Shown here: in pieces, positions 10,867 through 19,636 of the stretch | Layout of the letters: each line of letters starts with the position of its first letter | How positions within the stretch are numbered: position 1 is the first letter of the stretch | Source of the DNA: Agrococcus beijingensis | GTDB taxonomy: Bacteria > Actinomycetota > Actinomycetes > Actinomycetales > Microbacteriaceae | Direction of reading: 5' to 3' | Length of the DNA: 64,000 nt | Assembly: GCF_030758955.1 (NCBI RefSeq) | Contig: NZ_CP132360.1 | Location: 1,857,782 to 1,921,781 of the forward strand | Notes under the pieces: model-generated | What the model was told of the DNA's origin: nothing | What the model saw: the letters and a program-made list of their open reading frames with translations, nothing else | Database searches by the model: none | Position numbers and translations under genes: made by a program

Positions 10867-12723
10867 GACGGTCGCTGCCTGCTGCGCGAAGAGCGTCGCG
10901 TAGGTGCCGCCCGCGGCGAGCAGCTCGCCGTGGGTGCCCTGCTCGACGATGCTGCCCCGGTCGATGACGAAGATGACGTCGGCGTGGCGGATGGTCGAGA
11001 GCCGGTGCGCGATCGCCAGCGTGGTGCGGCCACGGGCCGCCTCGTCGAGCGCGCCCTGCACGATGCGCTCCGAGACGGTGTCGAGCGCGCTGGTGGCCTC
11101 GTCGAGCACGAGCACCTCGGGATCCTTCAGGAGCACGCGCGCGATCGCGATGCGCTGCTTCTCGCCGCCGGAGAGGCGATAGCCGCGCTCGCCCACGAGC
11201 GTGTCGTAGCCGTCCGGGAACCGGTGGATCGTGTCGTAGATGCTGGCCGCGCGCGTCGCGGCGTCGAGCTCGTCGTCGGTGGCGTCGGGCTTGGCGTAGC
11301 GCAGGTTCTCGGCGATGGATGCGTGGAACAGGTAGGGCTCCTGGCTCACGATGCCGATGTGCTCGGTGAGCGCCGCCGGGTCGAGCTCGCGCACGTCGGT
11401 GCCGGCGAAGCGCACCGCTCCCCCGGTGACCTCGTGCAGGCGCGGCAGCAGGTAGCCGATGGTCGTCTTGCCGGCGCCCGACGGCCCGACGAAGGCGGCG
11501 AACGTGCCGGGCGCGAGCGAGAAGGAGACGCCGTCGAGCGTGTTCGGCTCCTCGGCCTTGGCGTCGGGGTAGCGGAAGACGACGTCGTCGAACGCGACCT
11601 CGCCGAGGTGCGCGCGGTCGAGCGGCTTGCCCGCTGCCGGCGGCACGATGGCGGGCTGCAGGTCGAGGTACTCGAAGATGCGGGCGAAGAGCGCGCCCGA
11701 GGTCTGCAGGTCGAGGCCCACCCGCAGCAGCCCCATGAGCGGCATCAGCAGGCGGCTCTGCACGGTCGTGAACGCCACCAGGGTGCCGGCGGTGACCGCG
11801 CGGTCGCCGCCCTCGATGAGGAAGCCGGCGATCACGTAGACGACGGCGGGCAGCACCGAGATGAAGATCGACACCAGCGCGAAGAACGTCTGGCCGCTCA
11901 TGGTCAGCCGCACCTGCAGCCCCACCTGGCGGTCGTTCTCGTCGCGGTAGCGCTGCGACTCGTCGCCCTGCCGCCCGAACGCCTTCGCCAGCAGGATGCC
12001 CGAGACCGAGAGCGCCTCCTGCGTGATCGAAGTCATCTCGCTCAGCGACTCCTGCGTCTGCGTGGCGATGCGGGCGCGCACCTGGCCGACGCGGCGCTGC
12101 AGCAGCACGAGCACGGGGGTCAGCACGACCGCCATGATCGTCAGCTCCCACGACAGGATGAGCATCGTCACGAGGCTCGCGATCACGGTGACGGTGTTGC
12201 CGACCACCGACGAGACGGTGTTCGACAGCACGTTGGCGACGCCGCCCACATCGTTCTGCAGCCGCGACTGGATGACGCCGGTCTTCGTGCGGGTGAAGAA
12301 CGCGAGCTCCATCGACTGCAGCTTGTCGAACAGCGCCGTGCGCAGCTCGCCCATCAGCCGGTTGCCGACGCGGGTGGTCAGCCACACCTGCCAGATGCCG
12401 AGCAGGCTCGCCGACACCCAGAGCGCCACCATGGTGCCCACGAGCATCCACAGCAGCGGCAGGTTCGGGCCGCCGCCGTCGAGCGGGAACAGCGCCTCGT
12501 CGAACACCCGCTGGGTCAGCAGCGGCGGGAACACCGCGATCGTCGCGACCACCAGCACCAGCGCGATCGTGAGCGTGATCGCCGCGCGGTGGGGCTTGAA
12601 GAGGGCGAGGATGCGTCGGCCCAGATCGGGCACGCGGGGCGCGGTCGCGTTCACCTCGCGCTGCGCCGCATCGTCGCGCATCCCCATGCCGCCACGGCCG
12701 CCGCGGCCCATCCCCATGCTCAT
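10864..12723 (-). CDS. ABC exporter, fused permease-ATPase
   Basis: 619 aa half-transporter. Residues about 45-325 form a six-helix exporter domain and 370-619 the nucleotide-binding domain, with Walker A GPSGAGKT (413-420), signature LSGGEKQR (517-524) and Walker B VLVLDEATS (537-545). The N-terminus is a Gly/Met-rich tail (MSMGMGRGGRGGMGM), common in Micrococcales homologues. It probably works as a homodimer exporting lipids or drugs (MsbA/LmrA type). Its gene stands alone; the stop is embedded in a tandem duplication. Confidence 0.9.
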   Translation of the reverse strand: MSMGMGRGGRGGMGMRDDAAQREVNATAPRVPDLGRRILALFKPHRAAITLTIALVLVVATIAVFPPLLTQRVFDEALFPLDGGGPNLPLLWMLVGTMVALWVSASLLGIWQVWLTTRVGNRLMGELRTALFDKLQSMELAFFTRTKTGVIQSRLQNDVGGVANVLSNTVSSVVGNTVTVIASLVTMLILSWELTIMAVVLTPVLVLLQRRVGQVRARIATQTQESLSEMTSITQEALSVSGILLAKAFGRQGDESQRYRDENDRQVGLQVRLTMSGQTFFALVSIFISVLPAVVYVIAGFLIEGGDRAVTAGTLVAFTTVQSRLLMPLMGLLRVGLDLQTSGALFARIFEYLDLQPAIVPPAAGKPLDRAHLGEVAFDDVVFRYPDAKAEEPNTLDGVSFSLAPGTFAAFVGPSGAGKTTIGYLLPRLHEVTGGAVRFAGTDVRELDPAALTEHIGIVSQEPYLFHASIAENLRYAKPDATDDELDAATRAASIYDTIHRFPDGYDTLVGERGYRLSGGEKQRIAIARVLLKDPEVLVLDEATSALDTVSERIVQGALDEAARGRTTLAIAHRLSTIRHADVIFVIDRGSIVEQGTHGELLAAGGTYATLFAQQAATV

Positions 12724-12775
12724 GGCTTCACGCTAGCCGCTGCGGGGGACGCGGCCCGACCGCCGGGCTCGGCGC

Positions 12776-13462
12776 TCAGCCCGATCGGAGGTGCGCCTCG
12801 AGCAGCGCGCGATGGTGGTCGAGGCGCTCGCGCCCGCAGGGGTCGCCGTGGCCCGGCACCAGCAGCGGCTGGCCGTGGGCGCCGAGGCGGTCGAGCGCGC
12901 GCAGCCATCCGCCCACGTCGGTCTGCTCGTCGAGCTGCGGGTCGCCGGCCGTCTCGACGAGGTCGCCCGCGAGCGTCGCGGCGGCGGCCGGCACGTGCAC
13001 CACCAGGTCGCCGCGGGAGTGGGCGTGGCCGATCGGCTCGAGCTCCACCGCCAGCGCGCCGATCTGCAGGCGGTGCGGGGTCTCCACCTGCACCGTCGGG
13101 AGGGCGATCGTGAGGTGGCGCAGCGCATCCGCCGTCTCGCCGGAGGCGGAGCCGAGCGCCGCGGCACGCTGCTGCTCGCCGCGCTCGCGCAGCTCGGCGA
13201 TCGCCGCCGGATGCGCGAACGAGGGCACGTCGGCGAAGGCCGCGAGCGCGAAGCAGTGATCCCAGTGCGCGTGGGTGACGACCACGCCGACGATGCGGTC
13301 ACCGCGCGCCTCGATCGCCGTGCGCAGCCGGCCGGCGCGCGAGGGCAGCGTGCCCGGGTCGACCACGAGCGCCTCGCCGCCGTCGGCGACCACCAGCGCG
13401 TTCATCCCGGCCTCCGGCATCGGCCAGCGATCGATGCCCGGCGCGATCGGCTCGAGGCTCAC
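12776..13462 (-). CDS. MBL-fold metallo-hydrolase
   Basis: 228 aa from a GTG at 13462 that overlaps the upstream HhH gene stop (GTGA). The zinc motif THAHWDH (63-69) is intact, with later ligands in GHAHSRGD and a C-terminal PGHGDPCG. This is the metallo-beta-lactamase fold; members hydrolyse thioesters, lactones or other bonds, and the substrate is not predictable. Coupling to the small HhH protein suggests co-production only. Confidence 0.85.
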   Translation of the reverse strand: MSLEPIAPGIDRWPMPEAGMNALVVADGGEALVVDPGTLPSRAGRLRTAIEARGDRIVGVVVTHAHWDHCFALAAFADVPSFAHPAAIAELRERGEQQRAAALGSASGETADALRHLTIALPTVQVETPHRLQIGALAVELEPIGHAHSRGDLVVHVPAAAATLAGDLVETAGDPQLDEQTDVGGWLRALDRLGAHGQPLLVPGHGDPCGRERLDHHRALLEAHLRSG

Positions 13463-13671
13463 GCGGCGAGCTCGATGCCGGCCGCCTCGAGCGCCTCGCG
13501 CAGCAGTCGCACTGCCTTCGGGCCGATGCCGTGCCGGGCGAGCAGCGCGCGCTCCCCCATCGCTCCCACCTGCGCCAGCGTGGTGACGCCCAGCTCGAGC
13601 AGCGCGCCGTTGGCCGGGCGCCCGATCGGCGGCAGATCGCCGATCTGCGCGGGCAGCCGCCTCGTGCTCAT
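13459..13671 (-). CDS. small helix-hairpin-helix protein
   Basis: 70 aa from the ATG at 13671 (an ATG three codons upstream, 13680, is equally possible). It contains LGVTTLAQVGAMGERALLAR followed by HGIGPKAVRLLREAL, a helix-hairpin-helix of the kind found in the RNA polymerase alpha C-terminal domain and in small actinobacterial 'DNA-binding' proteins. The GxGPKA hairpin suggests nonspecific DNA contact. It overlaps the MBL hydrolase gene by 4 bp and diverges from the HXXEE gene. Confidence 0.75.
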   Translation of the reverse strand: MSTRRLPAQIGDLPPIGRPANGALLELGVTTLAQVGAMGERALLARHGIGPKAVRLLREALEAAGIELAA

Positions 13672-13732
13672 GGCGAGCATGATCGCAGAGCGCTCCCAGT
13701 CGCGCGACACCCGCGGGCCCGATGCTCGAGGC

Positions 13733-14260
13733 ATGACGGATGCTGCGGCGCGATGGGCGACCTGGGGACTGCTGGGTGCATGGACGCTCCACGACCTCGA
13801 GGAGGCCATCACGATGCCCGGCTGGACGCAGCGGGCGGCCGACGCGTTCGACCGGCAGGGGCTCGCCGTCTACGCGCGCATCGTGCGCCGCTCGCGCGAG
13901 GAGATCTGGACGGCGATCGGCCTCGTCGGGATCCCGTTCGCGCTCGCCGCCGCCGACGGCGCGCGCACCGGCGGCCGCAGCGCCCTCTACCAGGGCGCGC
14001 TGCTCGGCTACGGCCTGCATGCGATCACCCACATCGGCGCGAGCGTCGCCCGCCGCGGCTACACGCCGGGCGTCGCCACCACGCCGCTGCTGGTCGCCGG
14101 CTTCTCGCTCGCCGCGGCCGGCGAGCTGCTGCGGCAGCGGGTGCCGTTCCATCCCGCGGCCGGAGCCGTCACCATCCTGCTCGGCGCCTGGGTGCCGGTC
14201 AGCCACGCCGTCGCGCGACGAGCCGCGCGCGCCCGACGGGGGCGACGCATCCGCCCCTGA
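13733..14260 (+). CDS. HXXEE-domain membrane protein
   Basis: 175 aa. The N-terminal helix carries LHDLEEAITMPGW, the HxxEE motif that names this family, and a second histidine cluster LHAITHIG follows near residue 100. About four to five hydrophobic segments are visible. The function of the family is unknown; conserved His/Glu in membrane helices suggest metal binding or catalysis. The ATG at 13733 leaves a 61-bp divergent spacer to the HhH gene. Confidence 0.78.
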   Translation: MTDAAARWATWGLLGAWTLHDLEEAITMPGWTQRAADAFDRQGLAVYARIVRRSREEIWTAIGLVGIPFALAAADGARTGGRSALYQGALLGYGLHAITHIGASVARRGYTPGVATTPLLVAGFSLAAAGELLRQRVPFHPAAGAVTILLGAWVPVSHAVARRAARARRGRRIRP

Positions 14261-14280
14261 CCGCCTGCGACGACGAACGA

Positions 14281-14314
14281 CGAAGGGCCGCACCCTCTCG
14301 GATGCGGCCCTTCG
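14281..14314 (-). terminator. terminator after rplL
   Basis: CGAAGGGCCGCA (14281-14292) pairs perfectly with TGCGGCCCTTCG (14303-14314) around a 10-nt loop, 18 bp beyond the rplL stop. The T-run on either side is poor, as usual in high-GC actinobacteria. It lies between convergent genes and may serve both. Confidence 0.8.
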
Positions 14315-14331
14315 TGCTGTGCGGGGGAACG

Positions 14332-14715
14332 CTACTTGAGCGTGACCGTCGCGCCGGCCTCTTCGAGGTCAGCCTTTGCCTTCTCGGCGTCGTCCTTCTT
14401 GGCGCCCTCGAGCACCGTCGCCGGCGCACCGTCGACGAGTGCCTTGGCCTCGCCGAGGCCGAGCGACGTCAGCGAACGGACGACCTTGATGACCTGGATC
14501 TTCGCGGCGCCGGCGCTCTCGAGCACGACGTCGAAGTCCGTCTTCTCCTCGACCTCCTCGGCAGCAGCAGCGGCAGCGGGGGCTGCGGCGGCGGCGACCG
14601 GGGCGGCTGCGGTGACCTCGAAGGTCTCCTCGAATGCCTTCACGAACTCGCTGAGCTCGATGAGGGTGAGCTCCTTGAACTGCTCGAGCAGCTCGTCAGT
14701 CGACAGCTTTGCCAT
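14332..14715 (-). CDS. rplL: 50S ribosomal protein L7/L12
   Basis: 127 aa, normal length. The N-terminal dimerisation domain ([17 protein letters not shown]), the Ala-rich flexible hinge (about 35-55) and the globular C-terminal domain ([19 protein letters not shown] onward, with [13 protein letters not shown]) are all clear. It forms the ribosomal stalk with L10 and recruits translation GTPases. It follows rplJ by 34 bp and is followed by a strong hairpin terminator. Confidence 0.98.
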   Translation of the reverse strand: MAKLSTDELLEQFKELTLIELSEFVKAFEETFEVTAAAPVAAAAAPAAAAAAEEVEEKTDFDVVLESAGAAKIQVIKVVRSLTSLGLGEAKALVDGAPATVLEGAKKDDAEKAKADLEEAGATVTLK

Positions 14716-14749
14716 CGTCTTCTCCTTGTTTCTGGTTCAGACCGCGCGC

Positions 14750-15268
14750 CTATTCGGCCGCGGACTCCTGCTTGGCCCGCAGCGCGTCGACCGTGCGAAC
14801 GGCCTGGGCGAGCGGAGCGTTGAACATGTAGGCAGCGCCGAAGAGCGAGGCCTTGAAGGCACCGGCCAGCTTGGCCAGCAGCACCTCCCGGGACTCGAGA
14901 TCGGCGAGCTTGTTGACGTCGTCGGCCGTGAGCGGGTTCCCGTCGAAGAAACCGTTCTTGACCACGAGCGCCGGGTTCGCCTTGGCGAAGGCACGCAGCT
15001 CCTTCGCGACGGCGACAGGGTCGCCATGCACGAAGGCGATCGCGGACGGGCCGGCAAGCGACTCGTCGAACGCCGAGATACCGGCGTTGTTGGCAGCGAT
15101 CTTGGTGAGCGTGTTCTTCACCACGGCGTACGTCGCGTGCTCACTGATGGAGCGACGCAGCGTCTTCAGCTGCGCCACAGTGAGACCGCGGTACTCGGTC
15201 AGCAGAACGGCGTTCGAGGTCTCGAAGAGGTTCGAGAGCTCGGCGACCGCAGCTTCCTTGTTCGCCAT
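14750..15268 (-). CDS. rplJ: 50S ribosomal protein L10
   Basis: 172 aa from the ATG at 15268 ([18 protein letters not shown]). The rRNA-binding N-terminal region with [17 protein letters not shown] and the C-terminal helix that carries L7/L12 dimers are present. A frame extension upstream runs through the RNA leader and is not translated. It forms a two-gene operon with rplL. Regulation is expected through the leader that precedes it. Confidence 0.97.
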   Translation of the reverse strand: MANKEAAVAELSNLFETSNAVLLTEYRGLTVAQLKTLRRSISEHATYAVVKNTLTKIAANNAGISAFDESLAGPSAIAFVHGDPVAVAKELRAFAKANPALVVKNGFFDGNPLTADDVNKLADLESREVLLAKLAGAFKASLFGAAYMFNAPLAQAVRTVDALRAKQESAAE

Positions 15269-15450
15269 GGTGCTCCTTGCGTCGTTGCTGGCTTCCCTGG
15301 TTCGAACATGAAGAAGAGCTCCGGCGCACGCGCACGGAGCTCTGGGTCTCGACGGACCTGTTGCCACCTGCGCGGGACGACGCTCTTCGAGCGAGCCTTC
15401 GGTTGTCGCGCACCCTTGCGGGCACACGCCAACGACCAGCGGTCTTTGGT
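15269..15450 (-). promoter_or_regulatory. candidate L10 leader (autoregulatory mRNA structure)
   Basis: The region ahead of rplJ carries several strong hairpins on the transcribed (minus) strand, including GAGCTCCG (15316-15323) against CGGAGCTC (15335-15342). Position, length and structure fit the ribosomal L10 leader, which binds the L10-L12 complex to repress its own operon. I identify it from context and hairpins, not by a covariance model. The remaining sequence to 15535 probably holds the promoter; I could not pick a convincing -10/-35 pair. Confidence 0.6.
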
Positions 15451-15535
15451 ATGCGGCAAGACTACGGCATGGCGCGCTGCCCGTGCAACCCGAGGCGCTG
15501 TGCCCGGCAGGGGGCGGATGCGTGCCGCCGGTCGG

Positions 15536-17107
15536 TCACGGCGCATCCGTCGTGCGCGGCTCCGGCACGGACGCCGGGATCGGATCGCCGTGATGCGCGG
15601 TGTGGCCGGCCGGCGCTGCCGCTGCCTCGGTCGCGGGGCCGATCTGCCACAGCGGCAGTCGCACGGTGAACGCGGTGCGCCCAGGCTGGCTGGCGAGCGA
15701 GATCGCCCCGTGGTGCGCGTCGACGATCGCCTGCACGATCGCGAGGCCCAGCCCCGACGAGCCGGTCTCGCGCGAGCGGGAGCGGTCGCCGCGCGCGAAG
15801 CGCTCGAAGACGGTCGACTGCTGCTCGGGCGGGATGCCCGGGCCGGCGTCGACGATGTCGACGACCGCGATGTCGCCCTCGCTGCGCAGCGCCACGTCGA
15901 TCGCGGTGCCCCGCGGCGTGTGCACGCGGGCGTTCGCGAGCAGGTTGGCGATCGCCTGCTGCAGGCGCAGCGCGTCGCCGGCGACGACCACCGGCTCCTC
16001 GGGCAGCTCGAGCGAGATCGGGTGCGCGCGGCCCGCGGCCTGCGCGTCGGCGACCGCCTCGACCACCAGCAGCGACAGGTCGACCTCGCCGCGCTCCAGC
16101 TCTCGGCCCTCGTCGAGCCGGGCGAGCAGCAGCAGGTCGTCGACCAGCGCCTGCATGCGACGGGCCGCCGCCTCGATGCGCCCGAGCGACTCGCGCGCAT
16201 CGGGGCTGAGGCCGTCGTCGTGCTTGCGGGTGATCTCGGCATAGCCGCGCACCGCGGCCAGCGGCGTGCGCAGCTCGTGCGAGGCGTCGGCGACGAACTG
16301 CCGCACGCGGCGCTCGCTCATCGAGCGGGCGTCGAACGCCTCCTCGATGTGCGACAGCATGCGGTTCATCGACTCCTGCACGCGGCCGACCTCGGAGGCC
16401 GGATCCTCGATGCGCACGCGGTTCGTCAGCTGGGCGTCGCCGGAGGCGAGGGGCAGCTGCGAGATGCGCTCGGTGGTGGCGATGACCGAGGTGAGCGGGC
16501 GCAGCGCCTGCCGGATGATGCCGTCGCCGAGCATGAGCACCAGCACCGTCGCCGCTGCGGCGGAGGCGGCGATCACGAACGCGAGCGCGGCGAGCGTCTG
16601 GTTGGCCTCGGCCATCGAGACGCCCACGATCACGCGCACGCCGCCGAGGTCGCGGGCGATCACGCGGTAGGCGCCGTAGCTGGGCAGCTGCACGCTGGTG
16701 ACGGCGTCGGTCTGCGCCTCCAGCACCATCTCCTGGTCGCGCTCCGAGAGCCCGAACTGCTGCCCGATCCGGTTCATGATGAAGTTCGTGCCGAGCGCAT
16801 CGCCCTCCTGCACCGCGATGAGGGCGCCGGACGGGGTGATCGCCGGGTCGACGGTGGCGAGGTCGCCGGTGTTGAGCGCGCGCTGCACCGAGACGGTGGC
16901 GCGCCCCGAGACCTCCAGCAGCTGCTCGTCGAGGCGCGACTCGAGCACCACCCGCATCGTGATGACGCTGGCGATCGCGACGGCAGCGGTCAGCACGGCG
17001 AAGAGCACGCCGACGACCACCAGCAGGCGGCGCCGGAGCGACCACGAGGCGGGGTTCTGGATGCGTCTGCCCAGCTGGGCAGCGGACGCCGCTGCCTGCT
17101 GGGTCAT
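15536..17107 (-). CDS. HAMP-type sensor histidine kinase
   Basis: 523 aa from the ATG at 17107. TM1 is about residues 27-50, an extracytoplasmic sensor domain follows to about 170, TM2 is 172-195, then HAMP, HisKA with ASHELRTPLAAVRGY (His277) and an ATPase domain with NLLANARVH, DAGPGIPPEQ and GSSGLGLAI. The C-terminus is short and Pro/Ala-rich. It phosphorylates the response regulator encoded just upstream at 17136-17888; the two genes are 28 bp apart in one operon. The architecture resembles TrcS/MprB-like kinases; the stimulus is unknown. Confidence 0.93.
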   Translation of the reverse strand: MTQQAAASAAQLGRRIQNPASWSLRRRLLVVVGVLFAVLTAAVAIASVITMRVVLESRLDEQLLEVSGRATVSVQRALNTGDLATVDPAITPSGALIAVQEGDALGTNFIMNRIGQQFGLSERDQEMVLEAQTDAVTSVQLPSYGAYRVIARDLGGVRVIVGVSMAEANQTLAALAFVIAASAAAATVLVLMLGDGIIRQALRPLTSVIATTERISQLPLASGDAQLTNRVRIEDPASEVGRVQESMNRMLSHIEEAFDARSMSERRVRQFVADASHELRTPLAAVRGYAEITRKHDDGLSPDARESLGRIEAAARRMQALVDDLLLLARLDEGRELERGEVDLSLLVVEAVADAQAAGRAHPISLELPEEPVVVAGDALRLQQAIANLLANARVHTPRGTAIDVALRSEGDIAVVDIVDAGPGIPPEQQSTVFERFARGDRSRSRETGSSGLGLAIVQAIVDAHHGAISLASQPGRTAFTVRLPLWQIGPATEAAAAPAGHTAHHGDPIPASVPEPRTTDAP

Positions 17108-17135
17108 CCGCGATCCCTGTTCGCTCAGCGGGGGC

Positions 17136-17888
17136 TCACTCAGCGGCGCGCAGCTGGTAGCCCACACCGCGCACGGTGTGGATCATGGGCGGACCGAGCG
17201 TGTCGATCTTCTTGCGCAGGTAGGAGATGTAGAGCTCGACGACGCTCGCGCGACCGCCGAAGTCGTAGGACCAGACGCGGTCGAGGATCTGCGCCTTCGA
17301 GAGCACGCGGCGCGGATTGCGCATGAGGTAGCGCAGCAGCTCGAACTCGGTGGCGGTGAGGTCGACCTGCTGGCCGCCGCGGCGCACCTCGTAGGAGTCC
17401 TCGTCCATCATCAGGTCGCCCACCCAGAGCACGCTCGACTCCTCGGCGGCCGCTGCGGTGCGGCGGATGAGCCCGCGCAGTCGCGCCACGACCTCCTCGA
17501 GGCCGAACGGCTTGGTGACGTAGTCGTCGCCGCCAGCGGTGAGACCCGCGACGCGGTCGTCGAGCGAGTCCTTCGCGGTGAGGAAGAGCACGGGCACGTC
17601 GAATCCTGCGGAGCGGAGCCGCTGGAGCACGGTGAGCCCGTCGATGTCGGGGAGCATGATGTCGAGCACGACGGCGTCGGGTCGGAACTCGCGCACGGCC
17701 TGCAGCGCCTGCTGGCCGTTGGCGGCGGTCTTGACCTCCCAGCCCTCGTACTTCAATCCCATGGCGACGAGGTCGGCGAGGCTCTGCTCGTCGTCGACCA
17801 CGACGATGCGGATGGGCGAGCCATCCTGGCGCGTGAGGCGGGGCTGTGCCCGCAGCTGCTGCTGAGCGGTGTCGGTCATGCCATCCAT
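17136..17888 (-). CDS. OmpR/PhoB-type response regulator
   Basis: 250 aa. The receiver domain spans about 26-140 with the acidic pair VVDDE and the phospho-acceptor Asp76 in VVLDIMLPD; the winged-helix DNA-binding domain occupies about 155-248 (ATEFELLRYLMRNPRRVLSK). An AGGAGG lies 10 nt before the ATG at 17888, so I choose this start; ATGs at 17879 and 17924 are alternatives. Partner of the HAMP kinase downstream. Targets cannot be read from the sequence. Confidence 0.93.
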   Translation of the reverse strand: MDGMTDTAQQQLRAQPRLTRQDGSPIRIVVVDDEQSLADLVAMGLKYEGWEVKTAANGQQALQAVREFRPDAVVLDIMLPDIDGLTVLQRLRSAGFDVPVLFLTAKDSLDDRVAGLTAGGDDYVTKPFGLEEVVARLRGLIRRTAAAAEESSVLWVGDLMMDEDSYEVRRGGQQVDLTATEFELLRYLMRNPRRVLSKAQILDRVWSYDFGGRASVVELYISYLRKKIDTLGPPMIHTVRGVGYQLRAAE

Positions 17889-17972
17889 TCGGCCAGAACC
17901 TCCTATGCGTCGCTCCGGAATCATCCTATGCGCTTCCTGTGCACTTCCTTTCGACTCGAGCGTTCGGCGGGA

Positions 17973-18968
17973 TCAGGCAGCGTCGCGCGTGAAGACGCCC
18001 GTGTCGAGCCAGCCCCGCAGGCGCTCGGACGCCTTGCGGACGTAGTCGCGCGCCTGTGCCTGCGCGCCGGCGTTCGACATCGAGAGGAACGCGTTGGCGA
18101 GCAGCAGCTGCCGGGCCGCGACGAGCGCCTCGAAGTCGGCCGGGTCGCACTCCGGCAGCGGCGCCACCTCGGTGTAGCCGGCGCGCACGGCGGCCTCGAC
18201 TGCAGGATCGGCGCCGCGCAGGTAGAACGCGGAGATCGCGAGGTCGAGCACCGGCACCCCGAGTCCGGCGTCGTCGAAGTCGAACACCGCCAGGCGGCCG
18301 TCGTGCCACTTGAGGTTGCCGCCGTGCAGGTCGGCGTGCAGCGGCCGCAGCGCTGCTCCGGCATAGAGCCGGTCGAAGGCGGCCGCGCTGCGCTCGCGCG
18401 CCGCCGCCAGCACCGCCAGGTCGTCGGAGCGCAGGCCCGATGCGTCGCCGAGCACGTCGCGGTCGCCGAACAGCGGCTCGTCGAACACGGTCAGCGTGCC
18501 GCCCGGCGGCAGCTGCCAGTGCTCGGCCTGCGCGTGCAGCTGTGCCATCGCCCGACCCAGCTCGCGGGCAACGTCGGGTCCGAGCTCATCGGCGTCCTCC
18601 CCGTCGAGCCAGGAGGCGACGGTCACGACCAGCGCACGCCCGAGCTCCGGGGACGCGACCTCGACGCACCAGTCCCCGTCGGGGGTGCGCAGCGGCTGCG
18701 GCACGAGCACGTCGGTCTGCTCGGCGACCGCCGCGATCCACGCCTGCTGGGCGATCGCGTGCGGGGCCGTGGTGGCGGAGTTCGTGCCGACGCGCAGCGC
18801 GAAGCGCCGGCCGGCGGCGGCGTCGAGCGCGAAGGTCGTGTTCCAATCGTGCAGCACCAGCTCGAGGCGCGCCACCTCGAGCCCGAAGGCTGCGGCCGCG
18901 CGCAGCGCCACAGGGCGCAGCGCCTCGACCTGCGCCTCGTCGTCGAGCTGGTCGTACGGGATGCTCAT
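17973..18968 (-). CDS. APH-fold phosphotransferase
   Basis: 331 aa. It has the aminoglycoside-phosphotransferase/choline-kinase fold, with the catalytic loop LHADLHGGN (210-218, Asp213 the expected base) and the metal-binding FDFDDAG (Asp230/Asp232). The N-terminal lobe has WNTTFAL and RFALRV in place of a textbook glycine loop. Such proteins phosphorylate hydroxyl groups on small molecules (homoserine, choline, sugars or antibiotics); the substrate is unknown. An ATG seven codons upstream (18989) is an alternative start. Confidence 0.82.
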   Translation of the reverse strand: MSIPYDQLDDEAQVEALRPVALRAAAAFGLEVARLELVLHDWNTTFALDAAAGRRFALRVGTNSATTAPHAIAQQAWIAAVAEQTDVLVPQPLRTPDGDWCVEVASPELGRALVVTVASWLDGEDADELGPDVARELGRAMAQLHAQAEHWQLPPGGTLTVFDEPLFGDRDVLGDASGLRSDDLAVLAAARERSAAAFDRLYAGAALRPLHADLHGGNLKWHDGRLAVFDFDDAGLGVPVLDLAISAFYLRGADPAVEAAVRAGYTEVAPLPECDPADFEALVAARQLLLANAFLSMSNAGAQAQARDYVRKASERLRGWLDTGVFTRDAA

Positions 18969-19039
18969 GCGGCCATCCCACCACGCCACGCGGGCGAGCG
19001 TGGGGCGCCGGGGCCGACAGGGCGTGGGACGATGGTCGG

Positions 19040-19636
19040 GTGGACCTGCAGCTCGACATCTTCGGAACGGAGACGTCGCTGCTGACCCACACCGAACGCA
19101 TCCTCGCCTACTCGAGCGACCGCGTCGCCTGGCTGCGGGCCCGCTCCACCGGAGTCACCGCGACCGACGCCGCGAAGCTGAGCACGCAGCGCTCGATCGC
19201 CGCCGTCGCGCGCGACAAGACGAGCCTGCGAGGCTTCACCGGCAACGCCTTCACCGACCACGGACGAGCCCGCGAGCCGCACATCGCCCGCTGGGTGCAC
19301 GACCACTTCTCGCTCGCGCCCTCGGATGCGCTCTTCCACTCGGTGCCGGATCGTCGCCACCTCGCGACCCCCGACTGCATCAGCGACGACGGCACGGTGC
19401 TCGCCGAGATCAAGACGACGTCGAAGCCGTTCGACAGCATCCCCAAGAGCTACCTGCGGCAGATCTGGTGGCAGCAGTACGTGCTGGGCGCCGAGCGCAC
19501 GCTCTTCGTCTGGGAGGAGCACTTCGAGTTCGTGCCCATCGGGCGGCCGAAGCACCGCTGGGTGGAGCGCGACGAGGATGAGATCGCGATGCTCGTCGAC
19601 CGCGCCGACCAGCTGCTCTCCCTGCTCGCCCGCTGA
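19040..19636 (+). CDS. YqaJ/lambda-exonuclease-like nuclease
   Basis: 198 aa from a GTG at 19040. It has the PD-(D/E)xK pattern of YqaJ viral recombinases: GRAREP with Glu79, PDCIS with Asp112, and EIKTT with Glu123 and Lys125, followed by the QIWWQQ helix (141-146). The fold digests double-stranded DNA 5'-3' in phage recombination systems. No single-strand annealing protein or phage genes are nearby, so this is a stand-alone chromosomal copy. It overlaps the alpha/beta hydrolase start by one base. Confidence 0.8.
   Translation: MDLQLDIFGTETSLLTHTERILAYSSDRVAWLRARSTGVTATDAAKLSTQRSIAAVARDKTSLRGFTGNAFTDHGRAREPHIARWVHDHFSLAPSDALFHSVPDRRHLATPDCISDDGTVLAEIKTTSKPFDSIPKSYLRQIWWQQYVLGAERTLFVWEEHFEFVPIGRPKHRWVERDEDEIAMLVDRADQLLSLLAR

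Noticed and set aside
15269..15427. N-terminal extension of L10 upstream of 15268
   Set aside because: The added residues come from the hairpin-rich leader; the conserved L10 N-terminus starts at the ATG at 15268 (MANKEA).
14336..17326. Open frame of nearly 1000 codons on the plus strand over rplL, rplJ and the kinase
   Set aside because: It crosses certain ribosomal protein genes and the L10 leader and has no recognisable domain.
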